Shown: piece after piece, positions 35,531 to 48,649 of the stretch
How the letters are laid out: every line of letters begins with the position of its first letter
Numbering within the stretch: the first letter of the stretch is position 1
Source of the DNA: Chondrilla cf. caribensis
Lineage: Eukaryota; Porifera; Demospongiae; Chondrillida; Chondrillidae
Reading direction: 5' to 3'
Length of the DNA: 64,000 nucleotides
Assembly: GCA_964020155.1 (NCBI GenBank)
Contig: OZ026546.1
Span: 407,501 to 471,500 of the forward strand
Translations under genes and position numbers: made by a program
The notes under the pieces: model-generated
Told to the model about the DNA's origin: nothing
The model's input: only the letters and a program-made list of their open reading frames with translations
Database searches by the model: none

Positions 35531-36238
35531 ATGAAGGTTTTGTTGATATTCATTTTGTTCTCTGTGGCCACCACTGGTGTGCTTTCGGATGTGAAGATCG
35601 ATGCTGGTCAGTTTGTGAGAGACTACCTCTACATACCTTACAAGGGTGTGCCAGGTGCAATCACTCCATTCCCTCACGCCAAACAAGTTTTTGTCCTGGC
35701 ACTGATTCCTCCTGACAGGGTTAGTTTGGACATGACATTCCTGATATTCCATAAAGTGAAGAAGTTGACAGCCATACCGTGGAAGACATTTGTTCGAGTA
35801 CAGGGTGTGAGCTATCCTTTGTACCATGCTGTTTCGGGACTGATGTCAATGTACATCTCAGTTGTTGACTACTCACAATATACAGAACATAGCAAGCTAC
35901 CTGTTCAGGCACATCCAGATTTCTCCATTCTCAGCTATAATCAGAATATCTTGAAAAAATTTCGAACTGAATTCCAGGGTAAAGATCCTGCATTGGTCTT
36001 GATGTACAGCTACTATTCGCCTTGCAATGGTTGTACTGATGAGCTGATTCGTGTGAAAAATGCATTGCGTGTCCCCAGAGCAACTCCAATATTCCTTGGC
36101 TACAGCAAGAAGTTTGATAAGGGGGGTCAGACACCTGAAGCAAATATAGATAGATTAAGGAGGAGCGGGTTCACTGTTTTCTACACCCGTCCTGTTAAGT
36201 TGTTCAGTCTCAAAAATCTTCGACAGATCCTGCAGTGA
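35531..36238 (+). CDS. Family B gene B2: secreted AID/APOBEC-like deaminase-fold protein
   Basis: 235 residues in one exon. Residues 1-19 form a signal peptide. The region from about 45 carries beta strands (VFVLALIPP, MYISVVDY), then H128-P129-D130 at the start of a helix (to about 146). The strand ALVLMYSYYS runs into P164-C165-x-x-C168 and a helix. A strand (PIFLGYSKKF), a helix (ANIDRLRRSG) and a strand (FTVFYT) complete the order expected of the cytidine deaminase fold. SYYSPCxxC resembles the SWSPC motif of AID/APOBEC proteins, and the spacing from His to the first Cys (37) is near theirs. Family knowledge says His and two Cys bind zinc and a Glu two after His shuttles a proton; here that residue is Asp. 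Activity and substrate are unknown. The gene is single-exon after a leader intron, with AATAAA at 36439-36444. Confidence 0.72.
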   Translation: MKVLLIFILFSVATTGVLSDVKIDAGQFVRDYLYIPYKGVPGAITPFPHAKQVFVLALIPPDRVSLDMTFLIFHKVKKLTAIPWKTFVRVQGVSYPLYHAVSGLMSMYISVVDYSQYTEHSKLPVQAHPDFSILSYNQNILKKFRTEFQGKDPALVLMYSYYSPCNGCTDELIRVKNALRVPRATPIFLGYSKKFDKGGQTPEANIDRLRRSGFTVFYTRPVKLFSLKNLRQILQ

Positions 36239-37948
36239 TCCAAGTAGCACCACAAGCATCTTCAAAGCCAATAAGGACTACTACACCAGTTAGGAATAGG
36301 ACATAAGTGTGTTTCTGTAGGATCATAGTTGAGCCATGGATATTGGAACACCAATAATCTATGCAACTATAGTGCATACACAAAATTTTAATTAGTTGTT
36401 GTAATTAATTATATATGATAGAGATGTTTGTGGATGCCAATAAAAATGACGTTTGTGATTAAATTGACAATCACGTGTTATACTTGATCATCTAGAGGAG
36501 TGATAAGAGAGATTAAAACTTATATATTGTGATATAAGTTCACATTACAGCATCATAGTCACAGGGGTGTGACTTGTATCCAAGAAAATGACCTCCTGAA
36601 TTACAATACCTGCTATTATATCAAATTTCACATACAGAACCATGTATTCTATGATTGTATGCTGTGATATATTGCATAATATTATATAAACTATTAATTT
36701 AAAACTTAATACTTGCTGTGACATGCTGCTGTCATGTACTGAAAAGACTATGATGGATGAACTCCATTGGAAATTAAAGATGTCAGCCATAATTCCACTA
36801 ATACAATCCAGGGTGTACCGTACATGGAGATCAACATTTACTTGCAATCACTGCGAAAGGTCCACATCTAGCCCCGCCTGAAGATTGAACATGCATGAAT
36901 ATGATAATATTATGTGTCACTTACATGGACTCTAGGAAGGCTGTGGTCACTGGCATGAAACATATTATTGTATTTCAATTCACCACAAGGCCTGCCGTAT
37001 ATATCACTGCATGAGATTCGGCACTGTCTACATGTTTACAGATTTTGATTGACCATGTCTACAGAAGTCAGCTTTGAATACTAATTTACAGGTCTTGTGA
37101 TTAGATTGACAAAATCATGCTATATATTATGTTTGATCAACTAGAGGAGTGAGAAGAGAAACTAAAACTTGTAAAAGAGTGATATAAGTTCAATTACAGT
37201 ATCATAGTCACATGGGTGTGGTTCCCCAAAGTACCTGCAGTTGCTTATGTCAAATATCACATAAACGTACACCATTTTCAATGAGCATATATTGTGATCA
37301 ATTTCGTATATTCCTCAATAAAGTTTAATGTGACATACTGCTGTCATCTACTGTAAATACTATGATGGATGAACTCCATTGGAAATTGAACATATCAGTC
37401 ACATTCCACTGATACAATCCAGGGTGTACCGTACATGGTGACTGGAGATCAACATTCATTCATGGTCACCACAAGATCCACATATAACACCTTTAGAGGT
37501 TTGTACATGGACGAATACAGTGTTCTTATGTGTCACTCGGACACTAGGAGGGCTGTGGCGACTGGAATGGAAAGATATTAGTGTATTTCAAGTCACCACG
37601 ATGCCTGCCATAGCACTTTGTATATGCATTACCCATAGCCCAAAATTGGACCTATATGGAACAATAATTGTCACTGCATGAGATTCAACACTTTGTACAT
37701 GTTTACAGATTGAAACATCAGCACTGTATATGATTGCAGATATGGAGATCATCACTGTGTACATATGCATGTTTGCAGATTTTGATTGACCTTGTCCACA
37801 GAATTTAGCTTAGAGTACCAACTTACAGGTCTTGTGAATATGTGCATGTTTACAGAGACGTCCCTGTGTGTTATTGTATGGATTGCAGACTGGTTTGAAA
37901 TAGTACAGCTGCACATAATGGACAATGCATGCAACATACATATACGTA
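36239..37948. other. B2 3' flank and B2-B3 intergenic region
   Basis: A poly(A) signal AATAAA lies at 36439-36444. Two diverged tandem copies of a family B downstream block follow (about 36470-37080 and 37110-37830, each with GATGGATGAACTCCATTGGA). These include motif copies related to the 31/33-bp minisatellite near 37690-37790. No gene is supported. Confidence 0.6.
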
Positions 37949-38154
37949 CCGTATAGTGGGAAATATTCGTGGGACAAAATTTTCATGGATTTCGCGGTTT
38001 GCCTAACATCTGCGAAAATTTTATCTGCGAATTAGGCGTTCTCGCTGTTCTGTCGCGTGATTCTGGCCAGCATCCGCGAAAATTTTATCCGCGAATTTTC
38101 ATTTTTGGAGCCATCCGCGAAAATTTTGTCCCGCGAAAATTTCCCGCTATACGG
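37949..38154. mobile_element. TA-flanked MITE, family M1 (copy 3)
   Basis: 206 bp beginning CCGTATAGTGGGAAATATTC and ending GAAAATTTCCCGCTATACGG, flanked by TA. The paralogous place upstream of B2 (34463) is intact and carries a single TA, which shows directly that this is an insertion with TA duplication that happened after B2 and B3 separated. It is the most GC-rich and probably youngest of the three M1 copies. Confidence 0.88.
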
Positions 38155-38834
38155 TATATACCAACGCACACTGTTGTAGTATCTCCTCATACAAATACAG
38201 TATTCGTCTTGCTATTACATCATGCAATCACCTCTTGCATACAATTGGATTCTGGAAGTAATATATAATAATTTGATTATTAAAGGCAGATTAGTCATTC
38301 ATGGGACAAAGTGCAATTGATAAACATGAAAACAAGGAAACCTGTATAATAGATAACATGAATTGGTTGATTTGACATAGTTTGGTAATCGTCATTTAGA
38401 TTTCACAAGTATTATGCATACATAATTGTCAAGCGGAGAATAGTCATTCATGGGACAAAGGGCAATTGATAAACATGAAAGCAAGGAAACCCGTATAGTT
38501 GGCATGAATAGGTTGATTGACATAGTTTCGGTATTGATTATAACTGATGGAAGAGATTTCCTTGTGGTGTGCTGATAGCATCTCAGATGAATGGATGAAG
38601 GAAAACATTATGGAATTGAAGTGTTCAGGAATTACACTGATTGTGTGTCAGTGCATGTGATACAAGGGGTATCCGCAGCTGATTGAACAGCCTGGAGTAA
38701 TATGTATGGTAATTGTGCATAGATTATATTAAATTACAATTCATCTCCACATGTAACTCAATTGCAATTGTCCAATTCTCAATTCTCATCAATATGCATT
38801 ATGGTACATTACACTGTTGGAAAGCCTCAAAGCC
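38155..38834 (+). promoter_or_regulatory. Conserved upstream region of B3
   Basis: Nearly identical to 34470-35140 upstream of B2, including two copies of ATTCATGGGACAAAG and the block CTGATTGTGTGTCAGTGCATG. This suggests a recent duplication or conversion covering promoter and gene. Confidence 0.6.
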
Positions 38835-38843
38835 TATATAAAT
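38835..38843 (+). promoter_or_regulatory. TATA box of B3
   Basis: TATATAAAT in the same context as in B2. The leader exon runs to a donor at 38975. Confidence 0.78.
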
Positions 38844-38974
38844 CACCCTTCTCACCATTCGAATGCAAATTGCAAAGGACTACATGCAGGGTGACTGATA
38901 TCAAGAAGATTGCCAAATCTTGATCCATTGAAGAATTTTTATACTGTGATTAACGGAGCTAGTAACTGCACAGG

Positions 38975-39200
38975 GTAAGTTTGTATTTCAACCTTGTTTA
39001 GTGTCATATTCCCTAAGAGAAATGTCTCATATATTAAAAATTGAATTTGAAAAAGAAGCTATTGTTCAGTCCTATACCCACCCTCCTACACGTCCACTAG
39101 TTATATAGATATACTTTAAATTTATAGAATAATTGTGCAGGTTGCAAGAATTGAGTGGCACTTGATCATAATATTATGGTATTATGTTTATTTGTTGTAG
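38975..39200 (+). other. Leader intron of B3
   Basis: Donor GTAAGT at 38975 and acceptor TTTATTTGTTGTAG ending at 39200. It is 226 bp long and ends 8 nt before the ATG. Confidence 0.72.
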
Positions 39201-39208
39201 AAGTCATA

Positions 39209-39913
39209 ATGAAGGTTTTGTTGATGTTCATTCTGTTCTCTGTGACCACTACTGGTGTGCTGTCGGATGTGAAGATCGAAGCCAGCCAATTTGTGAGAGA
39301 CTACCTCTACATACCTTACAGGGGTGTGCCAGCTCTACTCACCCTTCCTCACGCCAAACAAGTTTTCGTCTTGGCACTGATTCCTCCTGGCAGGGTTAGC
39401 ATGGAAATGACAATACTCGAATTCCATAAAGTGAGCAAGTTGACTGTCATACCTTGGACAAAGTTTGTTAAAGTACAGAGTGTGAACTATCCTTTGTACC
39501 ATGCTGCTTCACGACTGATGTCAGTGTACATCTCAGTTGTTGACTACTCACAATATACGGTTCATAGCGGCCTACCTGTTCAGGCACATCCAGATTTCTC
39601 CATTCTCAGCTATCATCAGAATATTTTAAAAGAATTTCGAACTGAATTCCAGGGTAAAGATCCTGCATTGGTTTTGATGTACAGCTACTATTCACCTTGC
39701 AATGGTTGTACTGATGAGCTGATTCGTGTGAAAACTGCCTTGCATGTCCCTAGAGCAACGCCAATATTCCTTGGCTACAGCAAGAAGTTCGATAAGGGGG
39801 GTCAGACACCTGAAGCAAATATAGTGAAATTGGTCAACAACGGGTTCATCGTTTTTAGCACCCCTCCTGCTAAATTGTTCAGTCTCGAATATCTTCAACA
39901 GATCCTGCAGTGA
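39209..39913 (+). CDS. Family B gene B3: secreted AID/APOBEC-like deaminase-fold protein
   Basis: 234 residues, intact, and close to B2. Signal peptide 1-19. Putative zinc and catalytic positions are H127-P128-D129 and P163-C164-x-x-C167. The strand and helix order is the same as in B2: YISVVDY, HPDFSILSYHQNILKEF, ALVLMYSYYSPC, PIFLGYSKKF, ANIVKLVNNG, FIVFST. The differences from B2 fall mostly in the loop after YIPY and in the segment between the first strand and the HPD motif. These would be surface loops and could define specificity. AATAAA lies at 40126-40131. The stated deaminase relation rests on motif order and pattern, not on a database search; alternatives include a non-enzymatic secreted protein that keeps the fold. 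Confidence 0.72.
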   Translation: MKVLLMFILFSVTTTGVLSDVKIEASQFVRDYLYIPYRGVPALLTLPHAKQVFVLALIPPGRVSMEMTILEFHKVSKLTVIPWTKFVKVQSVNYPLYHAASRLMSVYISVVDYSQYTVHSGLPVQAHPDFSILSYHQNILKEFRTEFQGKDPALVLMYSYYSPCNGCTDELIRVKTALHVPRATPIFLGYSKKFDKGGQTPEANIVKLVNNGFIVFSTPPAKLFSLEYLQQILQ

Positions 39914-41250
39914 CCCAAGTAACACCACAAGCATCTTCAAACCCAATAAGGAAATACCACACAAGTTAGGAATAGGACATAAGTGTGTTTCTGTAGGATT
40001 ACAGTTGAGCCATGGATATTGGAACACCAATAATCTATGCAACTATAGTGCATACACAAAATTTTAATTTAATTTTAATTAGTTGTTGTAATTAATTATG
40101 TATAAAAGAGATGTTTGTGGATGCCAATAAAAATGACGTTTGTGATTAAATTGACAATCACGTGTTATACTTGATCATCTAGAGGAGTGATAAGAGAGAT
40201 TAAAACTTATATATTGTGATATAAGTTCACATTACAGCATCATAGTCACAGGGGTGTGACTTGTATCCTAGAAAATGACCTCCTGAATTACAGTACCTGC
40301 TTATATCAAATTTCACATACACACCATGTATTCTCTGTCACAGTGATCGTACACTGATATATTGTATATTTTACTATTAATAATAATATTTGATCTAACA
40401 TACTGCTGTGATCTACCGTAAATACTATGATGGATGAACTCCATTGGAAATTAAAGATGTCAGCCATATATTCCACTGATACAATCCAGGATGTACCGTA
40501 CATGGTGCATGACTGGAGATCAGCATTTGCTCGCAGTCACCGTGAAAGGTCCACATCTAACCCCTCCAGAAGATTGAACATGCATGAATATGATAATGTT
40601 ATGTGTCACTTGCATGGAAGGCTGTGGTGACTGGCATCCTGGCATCAAGCATTTTATTGCATTTCAACTCACCACGAGGCCTGCCGTATTGTCACTGCAC
40701 GACATTCACCACTGTCTACATGTTTACAGATTTTGATTGACCATGTCTACAGAAGTCAGCTTTGAGTACTATCTTACAGGTGTTGTGATTTGAATAATAT
40801 GTGCATGTTTACAGAAAAGGCCCTGCATATGTGTATTTTTTATGGATTGCAGACTGGTTTGAAATAGTTCAGCTGTGCATAATCCACAACGCATGCAACA
40901 AACATATACAAATATACCAATACACACTGTTGTAGTATCTACTCACACAAGTGCAGTAATTGTCTTGTTATTACGTACATCTTTGCATTCACCGCGTACA
41001 TACAATTAGATTCCAAAAGTAATATGTAGTGGAATTATTAAGGGGAGATTAGTCATTCATGAGACAAAGGGCAATTGATAAACATGAAAGCAAGGAAACT
41101 CATATAGATGACATAAATATGTTGATTTGACATTGTTCTGTAATTGTGATTTGGATTCCACAAGTATTACACATGATTAAATTAATAATTAAGAGGGGAA
41201 TAGTCATTCATGGGACAAAGGGTAATTGATAAACATGAAAGCAAGGAGAA
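39914..41250. other. B3 3' flank and start of the B4 upstream block
   Basis: The 3' flank is shared with B2 and B5, including the GATGGATGAACTCCATTGGA block. Then comes the upstream block with two copies of TAATTGATAAACATGAAAGC-like sequence. The second copy breaks off at GAAAGCAAGG where the satellite array begins. No gene. Confidence 0.6.
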
Positions 41251-44200
41251 ATAAACACTAAGCACCTTTTTGGATAGCTCATGGGAAAGTGGGCGTGTCA
41301 ACCTGATAATTTTATCAGACGTAGCTGGGGACATGAACTAACATAATATGAAACAATTCCCATCTCCGTATGTTGCCCGTAACTCTAGCTACATTTGGAG
41401 GCGCTTAGTATTTGTCAATGTAAGGGAGAGTATATGAGAAATAAACGCTGAGCACCTTTTTGAATAGCTCATGGGAAAGTGGGTGTGTCAACCTGATAAT
41501 TTCACCAGGCTCAGCTGGGGACATGAACTAACATATGAAACAATTCCAGTCTCAATAGGTGGCCTATAACTCAAGCTACATTCGGAGGTGCTTAATATTT
41601 TGTCAATGTATGGGAGAGTATATGAGAAATAAACTTTAAGCATCTTTTTGAATAGCTCATGGGAAAGTGGGTGTGTCAAGCTGATAATTTCATCCATTTT
41701 AGCTGGGGACATGAATTAACATATGAAACAACTCCCATCTCCGCATGTTACCTATAACTCTAGCTACATTTGGAGGTGCTATATATTTTGTCAATGTATG
41801 GGAGAGTATATGAGAAATGAACGCTAAGCACCTTTTTGAATAGCTCATGGGAAAGTGGGCGTGTCAATGTGATAATTTCATCCATTTTAGCTGGGGACAT
41901 GAATTAACATATGAAACAACTCCCATCTCCGTATGTTGCCTATAACTCCAGCTACATTCGAAGGTGCTTAATATTTTGTCAATGTATGGGAGAGTATATG
42001 AGAAATAAGCTTTAAGCACCTTTTTGAATAGCTTATGGGAAAGTGGGTGTGTCAACCTGATAATTTTATCAGACCTAGCTGGGGACATGAACTAACATAT
42101 GAAACAATTCCAGTCTCAATAGGTGGCCTATAACTCTAGCTACATTCGAAGGTGCTTAATATTTTGTCAATGTATGGGAGAGTATATGAGAAATGGACGC
42201 TAAGCACCATTTTGAATAGCTCATGGGAAAGTGGGTGTGTCAACCTGATATTTTTATCAGACCTAGCTGGGTAAATGAATTAACATATGAAACAACTCCC
42301 ATCTCCGCATGTTGCCTATAACTCCAGCTACATTCGGAGGTGCATAATATTTTGTCAATGTATGGGAGAGTATATGAGAAATAAACACTAAGCACCATTT
42401 TGAATAGCTCATGGCAAAGTGCGCGTGTCAAGCTGATAATTTCATCAGACCTAGCTGGGGACATGAATTAACATATGAAACAACTCCCATCTACGCATGT
42501 TGCCTATAACTCCAGCTACATTCGAAGGTGCTTAATATTTTGTCAATGTATGGGAGAGTATATGAGAAATAAGCTTTAAGCACCTTTTTGAATAGCTCAT
42601 GGGAAAGTGGGTGTGTCAACCTGATAATTTTATCAGACCTAGCTGGGGACATGAACTAACATATGAAACAATTCCATTCTCCGTATGTTGCCCATAACTC
42701 TAACTACTTTCGGAGGTGCTTAATATTTTGTCAATGTATGGGAGAGTATAGGAAAAAAACACTAAGCACCTTTTTGAATAGCTCATGGCAAAGTGGCCGT
42801 GTCAACCTGATAATTTCATCAGACCTAGCTGGGGACATGAATTAACATATGAAACAACTCCCATCTCCGTATGTTGCCCGTAACTCTAGCTACATTCGGA
42901 GGTGCTTAATATTTTGTCAATGTATGGGAGAAAATGGGCGAAATAATCACTAAGCACCTTTTTGAATAGCTCATGGGAAAGTGGGCGTGTCAAGCTGATA
43001 ATTTTATCAGACCTAGCTGGGGACAATCATGAATTAACATATGACACAACTCCCATCTCCGCATGTTGCTCCTAACTCTAGCTACATTCGAAGGTGCTTA
43101 ATATTTTGTCAATGTATGGGAGGGAATAGGAGAAAAAACACTAAGCACCTCTTTTAATAGCTCATGGGAAAATGGGCGTGTCAGCGTGATAATTTCACCA
43201 GGCTCAGCTGGGGACATGAACTAACGTATGAAATAATTCCCATCTCTGTATGTTGCCCGTAATTCTAGCTACATTCGGAGGTGCTTAATATTATGTCAAT
43301 GTATGGGAGAGTATATGAGAAATAAACGCTAAGCATCTTTTTGAATAGCTCATGGCAAAGTGGTCGTGTCAACCTGATAATTTAATCAGATCTAGCTGCG
43401 GACATAAACTAACATATGAAACAATTCCCATCTCTGTATGTTGCCCGTAACTCTAGCTACATTCGGAGGTGCTTAATATTTTGTCAATGTATGGGAGAGT
43501 ATATGAGAAATAAACACTAAGCACCTTTTTGAATAGCTCATGGAAAAGTGGGCGTGTCAACCTGATAATTTAATCAGATCTAGCTACGGACATGAACTAA
43601 CATATGAAACAATTCCCATCTCCGTATGTTGCCCCTAACTCTAGCTACATTCGGAGGTGCTCAATATTTTGTCAATGTATGGGAGAGTATATGAGAAATA
43701 AACGTTAAGCACCTTTTTGAATAGCTCATGGGAAAGTGGTCGTGTCAACCTGATATTTTTATCAGACCTAGCTGCGGACATGAACTAACATATGAAACAA
43801 TTCCCATCTCCGTATGTAGCCCGTAACTCTAGCTACATTCGGAGGTGCTTAATATTTTGTCAATGTATGGGAGAGTATATGAGAAATAAACATTAAGCAC
43901 CTTTTTGAATAGCTCATGGGAAAGTGATCGTGTCAACGTGATAATTTCACCAGGCTCAGCTGGGGATATGAACTAACATATGAAACAATTCCCATCTCCG
44001 TATGTTGCCCCTAACTCTAGCTACATTCGGAGGTGCTTAATATTTTGTCAATGTATGGAGAGTATATGAGAAATAAACGTTAAGCACCTTTTTGAATAGC
44101 TCATGGGAAAGTGGTCGTGTCAACGTGATAATTTCACCAGGCTCAGCTGGGGATATGAACTAACATATGAAACAATTCCCATCTCCGTATGTTGCCCATA

Positions 44201-45928
44201 ACTCTAGCTACATTCGAAGGTGCTTAATATTTTGTCAATGTATGGAGAGTATATGAGAAATAAACACTAAGCACCTTTTTGAATAGCTCATGGAAAAGTG
44301 GTCGTGTCAACCTGATAATTTAATCAGATCTAGCTGCGGACATGAATTATCATATGAAACAATTCCCATCTCCGTATGTTGCCCGTAACTCTAGCTACAT
44401 ATTCGGAGGTGCTTAATATTTTGTCAATGTATGGGAGAGTATATGAGAAATAAACACTAAGCACCTTTTTGAATAGCTGATGGGAAAGTGGTCGTGTCAA
44501 CCTGATATTTTTATTAGACCTAGCTGGGGACATGAACTAACATATGAAACAATTCCCATCTCCGTATGTAGCCCGTAACTCTAGCTACATTCGGAGGTGC
44601 TTAATATTTTGTCAATGTATGGAGAGTATATGAGAAATAAACGTTAAGCACCTTTTTGAATAGCTCATGGGAAAGTGGTCGTGTCAACGTGATAATTTCA
44701 CCAGGCTCAGCTGGGGATATGAACTAACATATGAAACAATTCCCATCTCCGTATGTTGCCCGTAACTCTAGCTACATTCGGAGGTGCTTAATATTTTGTC
44801 AATGTATGGGAGAGTATATGAGAAATAAACATTAAGCACCTTTTTGAACAGCTCATGGGAAAGTGGTCGTGTCAACCTGATATTTTTATCAGACCTAGCT
44901 GCAGACATGAATTAACATATGAAACAATTCCCATCTCCGTATGTTGCCCATAACTCTAGCTACATTCGAAGGTGCTTAATATTTTGTCAATGTATGGAGA
45001 GTATATGAGAAATAAACACTAAGCGCCTTTTTGAATAGCTCATGGAAAAGTGGTCGTGTCAACCTGATAATTTAATCAGATTTAGCTGCGGACATAAACT
45101 AACATATGAAACAATTCCCATCTCCGTATGTTGCCCCTAACTCTAGCTACATTCGGAGGTGCTTAATATTTTGTCAATGTATGGGAGAGTATATGAGAAA
45201 TAAACACTAAGCACCTTTTTGAATAGCTCATGGGAAAGTGGTCGTGTCAACCTGATATTTTTATCAGACCTAGCTGCAGACATGAATTAACATATGAAAC
45301 AATTCCCATCTCCGTATGTTGCCCGTAACTCTAGCTACATTCGGAGGGGCTTAATATTTTGTCAATGTATGGAGAGTATATGAGAAATAAACACTAAGCA
45401 CCTTTTTGAATAGCTCATGGAAAAGTGGTCGTGTCAACCTGATATTTTTATCAGACCTAGTTGGGGACATGAATTATCATATGAAACAATTCCCATCTCC
45501 ATATGTTGCCCATAACTCTAGCTACATTCGAAGGTGCTTAATATTTTGTCAATGTATGGGAGAGTATATGAGAAATAAACACTAAGCACCTTTTTGAATA
45601 GCTCATGGGAAAGTGGTCGAGTCAACCTGATAATATCAGACCTAGTTGGGGACATGAATTAACATATGAAACAATTCCCATCTCCGTATGTTGCCCATAA
45701 CTCTAGCTACATTCGGAGGGGCTTAATATTTTGTCAATGTATGGAGAGTATATGAGAAATAAACACTAAGCACCTTTTTGAATAGCTCATGGAAAAGTGG
45801 TCGTGTCAACCTGATATTTTTATCAGACCTAGCTGCGGACATAAACTAACATATGAAACAATTTCCATCTCTGTATGTTGCCCGTAACTCTAGCTACATT
45901 CGGAGGTGCTTAATATTTTGTCAATGTA

Positions 45929-46378
45929 CAGTACGGTTCAAAAAAAACCAAACGGTAATCACTTTTACCTTTTTTCAGTTAACAGTTAACGGTTAACCGT
46001 TATCCGTTAACCGTTACCGGTTCCTTTTTCATTGCGTAATCATTGATACGTAAGCGTATATTACTAAATAACAGCTGTGAATTGCGTAACTCACGAACGA
46101 TCCGTCGAAGAGTCGGTCGACAAGATCCAGGAAGACGGAGAGATGTTCCCATGTCTTTTGTCATTTTGAATCGTTACTCAAACACTCACCTTCAATACTT
46201 TAAGTCCTTTTTCTTCAACGATTAAGAATTTATAACGTACCATTGACGGTTATCCGTTAACGGTTATCGGTTAACGGTTACCAGAAATCAGTTAACTTTT
46301 AACCGAAAAGCGCTAACCGTTATCGGATTAACAGGTAACTTTTATCCGGTAACGTTTAGTTTTTTTTGAACCGTACCG
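45929..46378. mobile_element. Tc1/mariner-type MITE inside the satellite
   Basis: 450 bp with terminal inverted repeats CAGTACGGTTC followed by A8, and the matching T8 then GAACCGTACCG on the right (one mismatch near the end). It splits the satellite sequence CAATGTATGGGAG at TA, with TA now on both sides, so the target duplication can be read against dozens of empty monomers. The interior carries multiple GGTTAACGGTTA-type palindromes near each end. No transposase; the 60-codon open frame has no recognisable domain. Confidence 0.93.
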
Positions 46379-48649
46379 TATGGGAGAGTATATGAGAAAT
46401 AAACACTAAACACCTTTTTGAATAGCTGATGGGAAAGTGGTTGTGTCAACCTGATATTTTTATTAGACCTAGCTGCGGACATGAACTAACATATGAAACA
46501 ATTCCCATCTCCGTTTGTTGCCCGTAACTCTAGCTACATTCGGAGGTGCTTAATATTTTGTCAATGTATGGGAGAGTATATGAGAAATAAACGTTAAGCA
46601 CCTTTTTGAATAGCTCATGGGAAAGTGGTCGTGTCAATGTGATAATTTCACCAGGCTCAGCTGGGGATATGAACTAACATATGAAACAATTCCCATCTCC
46701 GTATGTTGCCCGTAACTCTAGCTACATTCGGAGGTGCTTAATATTTTGTCAATGTATGGGAGAGTATATGAGAAATAAACGTTAAGCACCTTTTTGAATA
46801 GCTCATGGGAAAGTGGTCGTGTCAACCTGATAATATCAGACCTAGCTGCAGACATGAATTAACATATGAAACAATTCCCATCTCCGTATGTTGCCCATAA
46901 CTCTAGCTACATTCGAAGGTGCTTAATATTTTGTCAATGTATGGGAGAGTATATGAGAAATAAACACTAAGCACCTTTTTGAATAGCTCATGGAAAAGTG
47001 GTCGTGTCAACCTGATAATTTAATCAGACCTAGTTGGGGACATGAATTAACCTATGAAACAATTCCCATCTCCGTATGTTGCCCCTAACTCTAGCTACAT
47101 TCGGAGGTGCTTAATATTTTATCAATGTATGGAGAGTATATGAGAAATAAACACTAAGCACCTTTTTGAATAGCTCATGGAAAAGTGGTCGTGTCAACCT
47201 GATAATTTTATCAGACCTATTTGGGGACATGAACTAACATATGAAACAATTCCCATCTCCGTATGTTGCCCCTAACTCTAGCTACATTCGGAGGTGCTTA
47301 ATATTTTGTCAATGTATGGGAGAGTATATGAGAAATAAACACTAAGCACCTTTTTGAATAGCTCATGGAAAAGTGGTCGTGTCAACCTGATAATTATATC
47401 TGACCTAGCTGCGGACATGAACTAACATATGAAACAATTCCCATCTCCGTATGTTGCCCCTAACTCTAGCTACATTCGGAGGTGCTTAATATTTTGTCAA
47501 TGTATGGGAGAGTATATGAAAAATAAATACTAAGCACCTTTTTGAATAGCTCATGGAAAAATGGGCGTGTCAACGTGATAATTTCACCAGGCTCAGCTGT
47601 GGACATAAACTAACGTATGAAACAATTCCCATCTCCGTATGTAGCCCGTAACTCTAGCTACATTCGGAGGTGCTTAATATTTTGTCAATGTATGGGAGAG
47701 TATATGAGAAATAAACACTAAACACCTTTTTGAATAGCTGATGGGAAAGTGGTTGTGTCAACCTGATATTTTTATTAGACCTAGCTGGGGACATGAACTA
47801 ACATATGAAACAATTCCCATCTCCGTATGTTGCCCGTAACTCTAGCTACATTCGGAGGTGCTCAATATTTTGTCAATGTATGGGAGAGTATATGAGAAAT
47901 AAACGTTAAGCACCTTTTTGAATAGCTCATGGGAAAGTGGTCGTGTCAACGTGATAATTTCACCAGGCTCAGCTGGGGATATGAACTAACATATGAAACA
48001 ATTCCCATCTCCGTATGTTGCCCGTAACTCTAGCTACATTCGGAGGTGCTTAATATTTTGTCAATGTATGGGAGAGTATATGAGAAATAAACGTTAAGCA
48101 CCTTTTTGAATAGCTCATGGGAAAGTGGTCGTGTCAACCTGATATTTTTATCAGACCTAGCTGCAGACATGAATTAACATATGAAACAATTCCCATCTCC
48201 GTATGTTGCCCATAACTCTAGCTACATTCGAAGGTGCTTAATATTTTGTCAATGTATGGAGAGTATATGAGAAATAAACACTAAGCACCTTTTTGAATAG
48301 CTCATGGAAAAGTGGTCGTGTCAACCTGATAATTTAATCAGATTTAGCTGCGGACATAAACTAACATATGAAACAATTCCCATCTCCGTATGTTGCCCCT
48401 AACTCTAGCTACATTCGGAGGTGCTTAATATTAAATTTTTGTCAATGTATGGGAGAGTATATGAGAAATAAACACTAAGCACCTTTTTGAATAGCTCATG
48501 GAAAAGTGGTCGTGTCAACCTGATAATTATATCTGACCTAGCTGCGGACATGAACTAACATATGAAACAATTCCCATCTCCGTATGTTGCCCCTAACTCT
48601 AGCTACATTCGGAGGTGCTTAATATTTTGTCAATGTATGGAGAGTATAT

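Noticed and set aside
41488..44533. Repeated 60-75 codon frames starting MSPA in the satellite
   Set aside because: They recur by monomer periodicity, are broken in most monomers and 188 bp is not a multiple of three, so no conserved protein is encoded.
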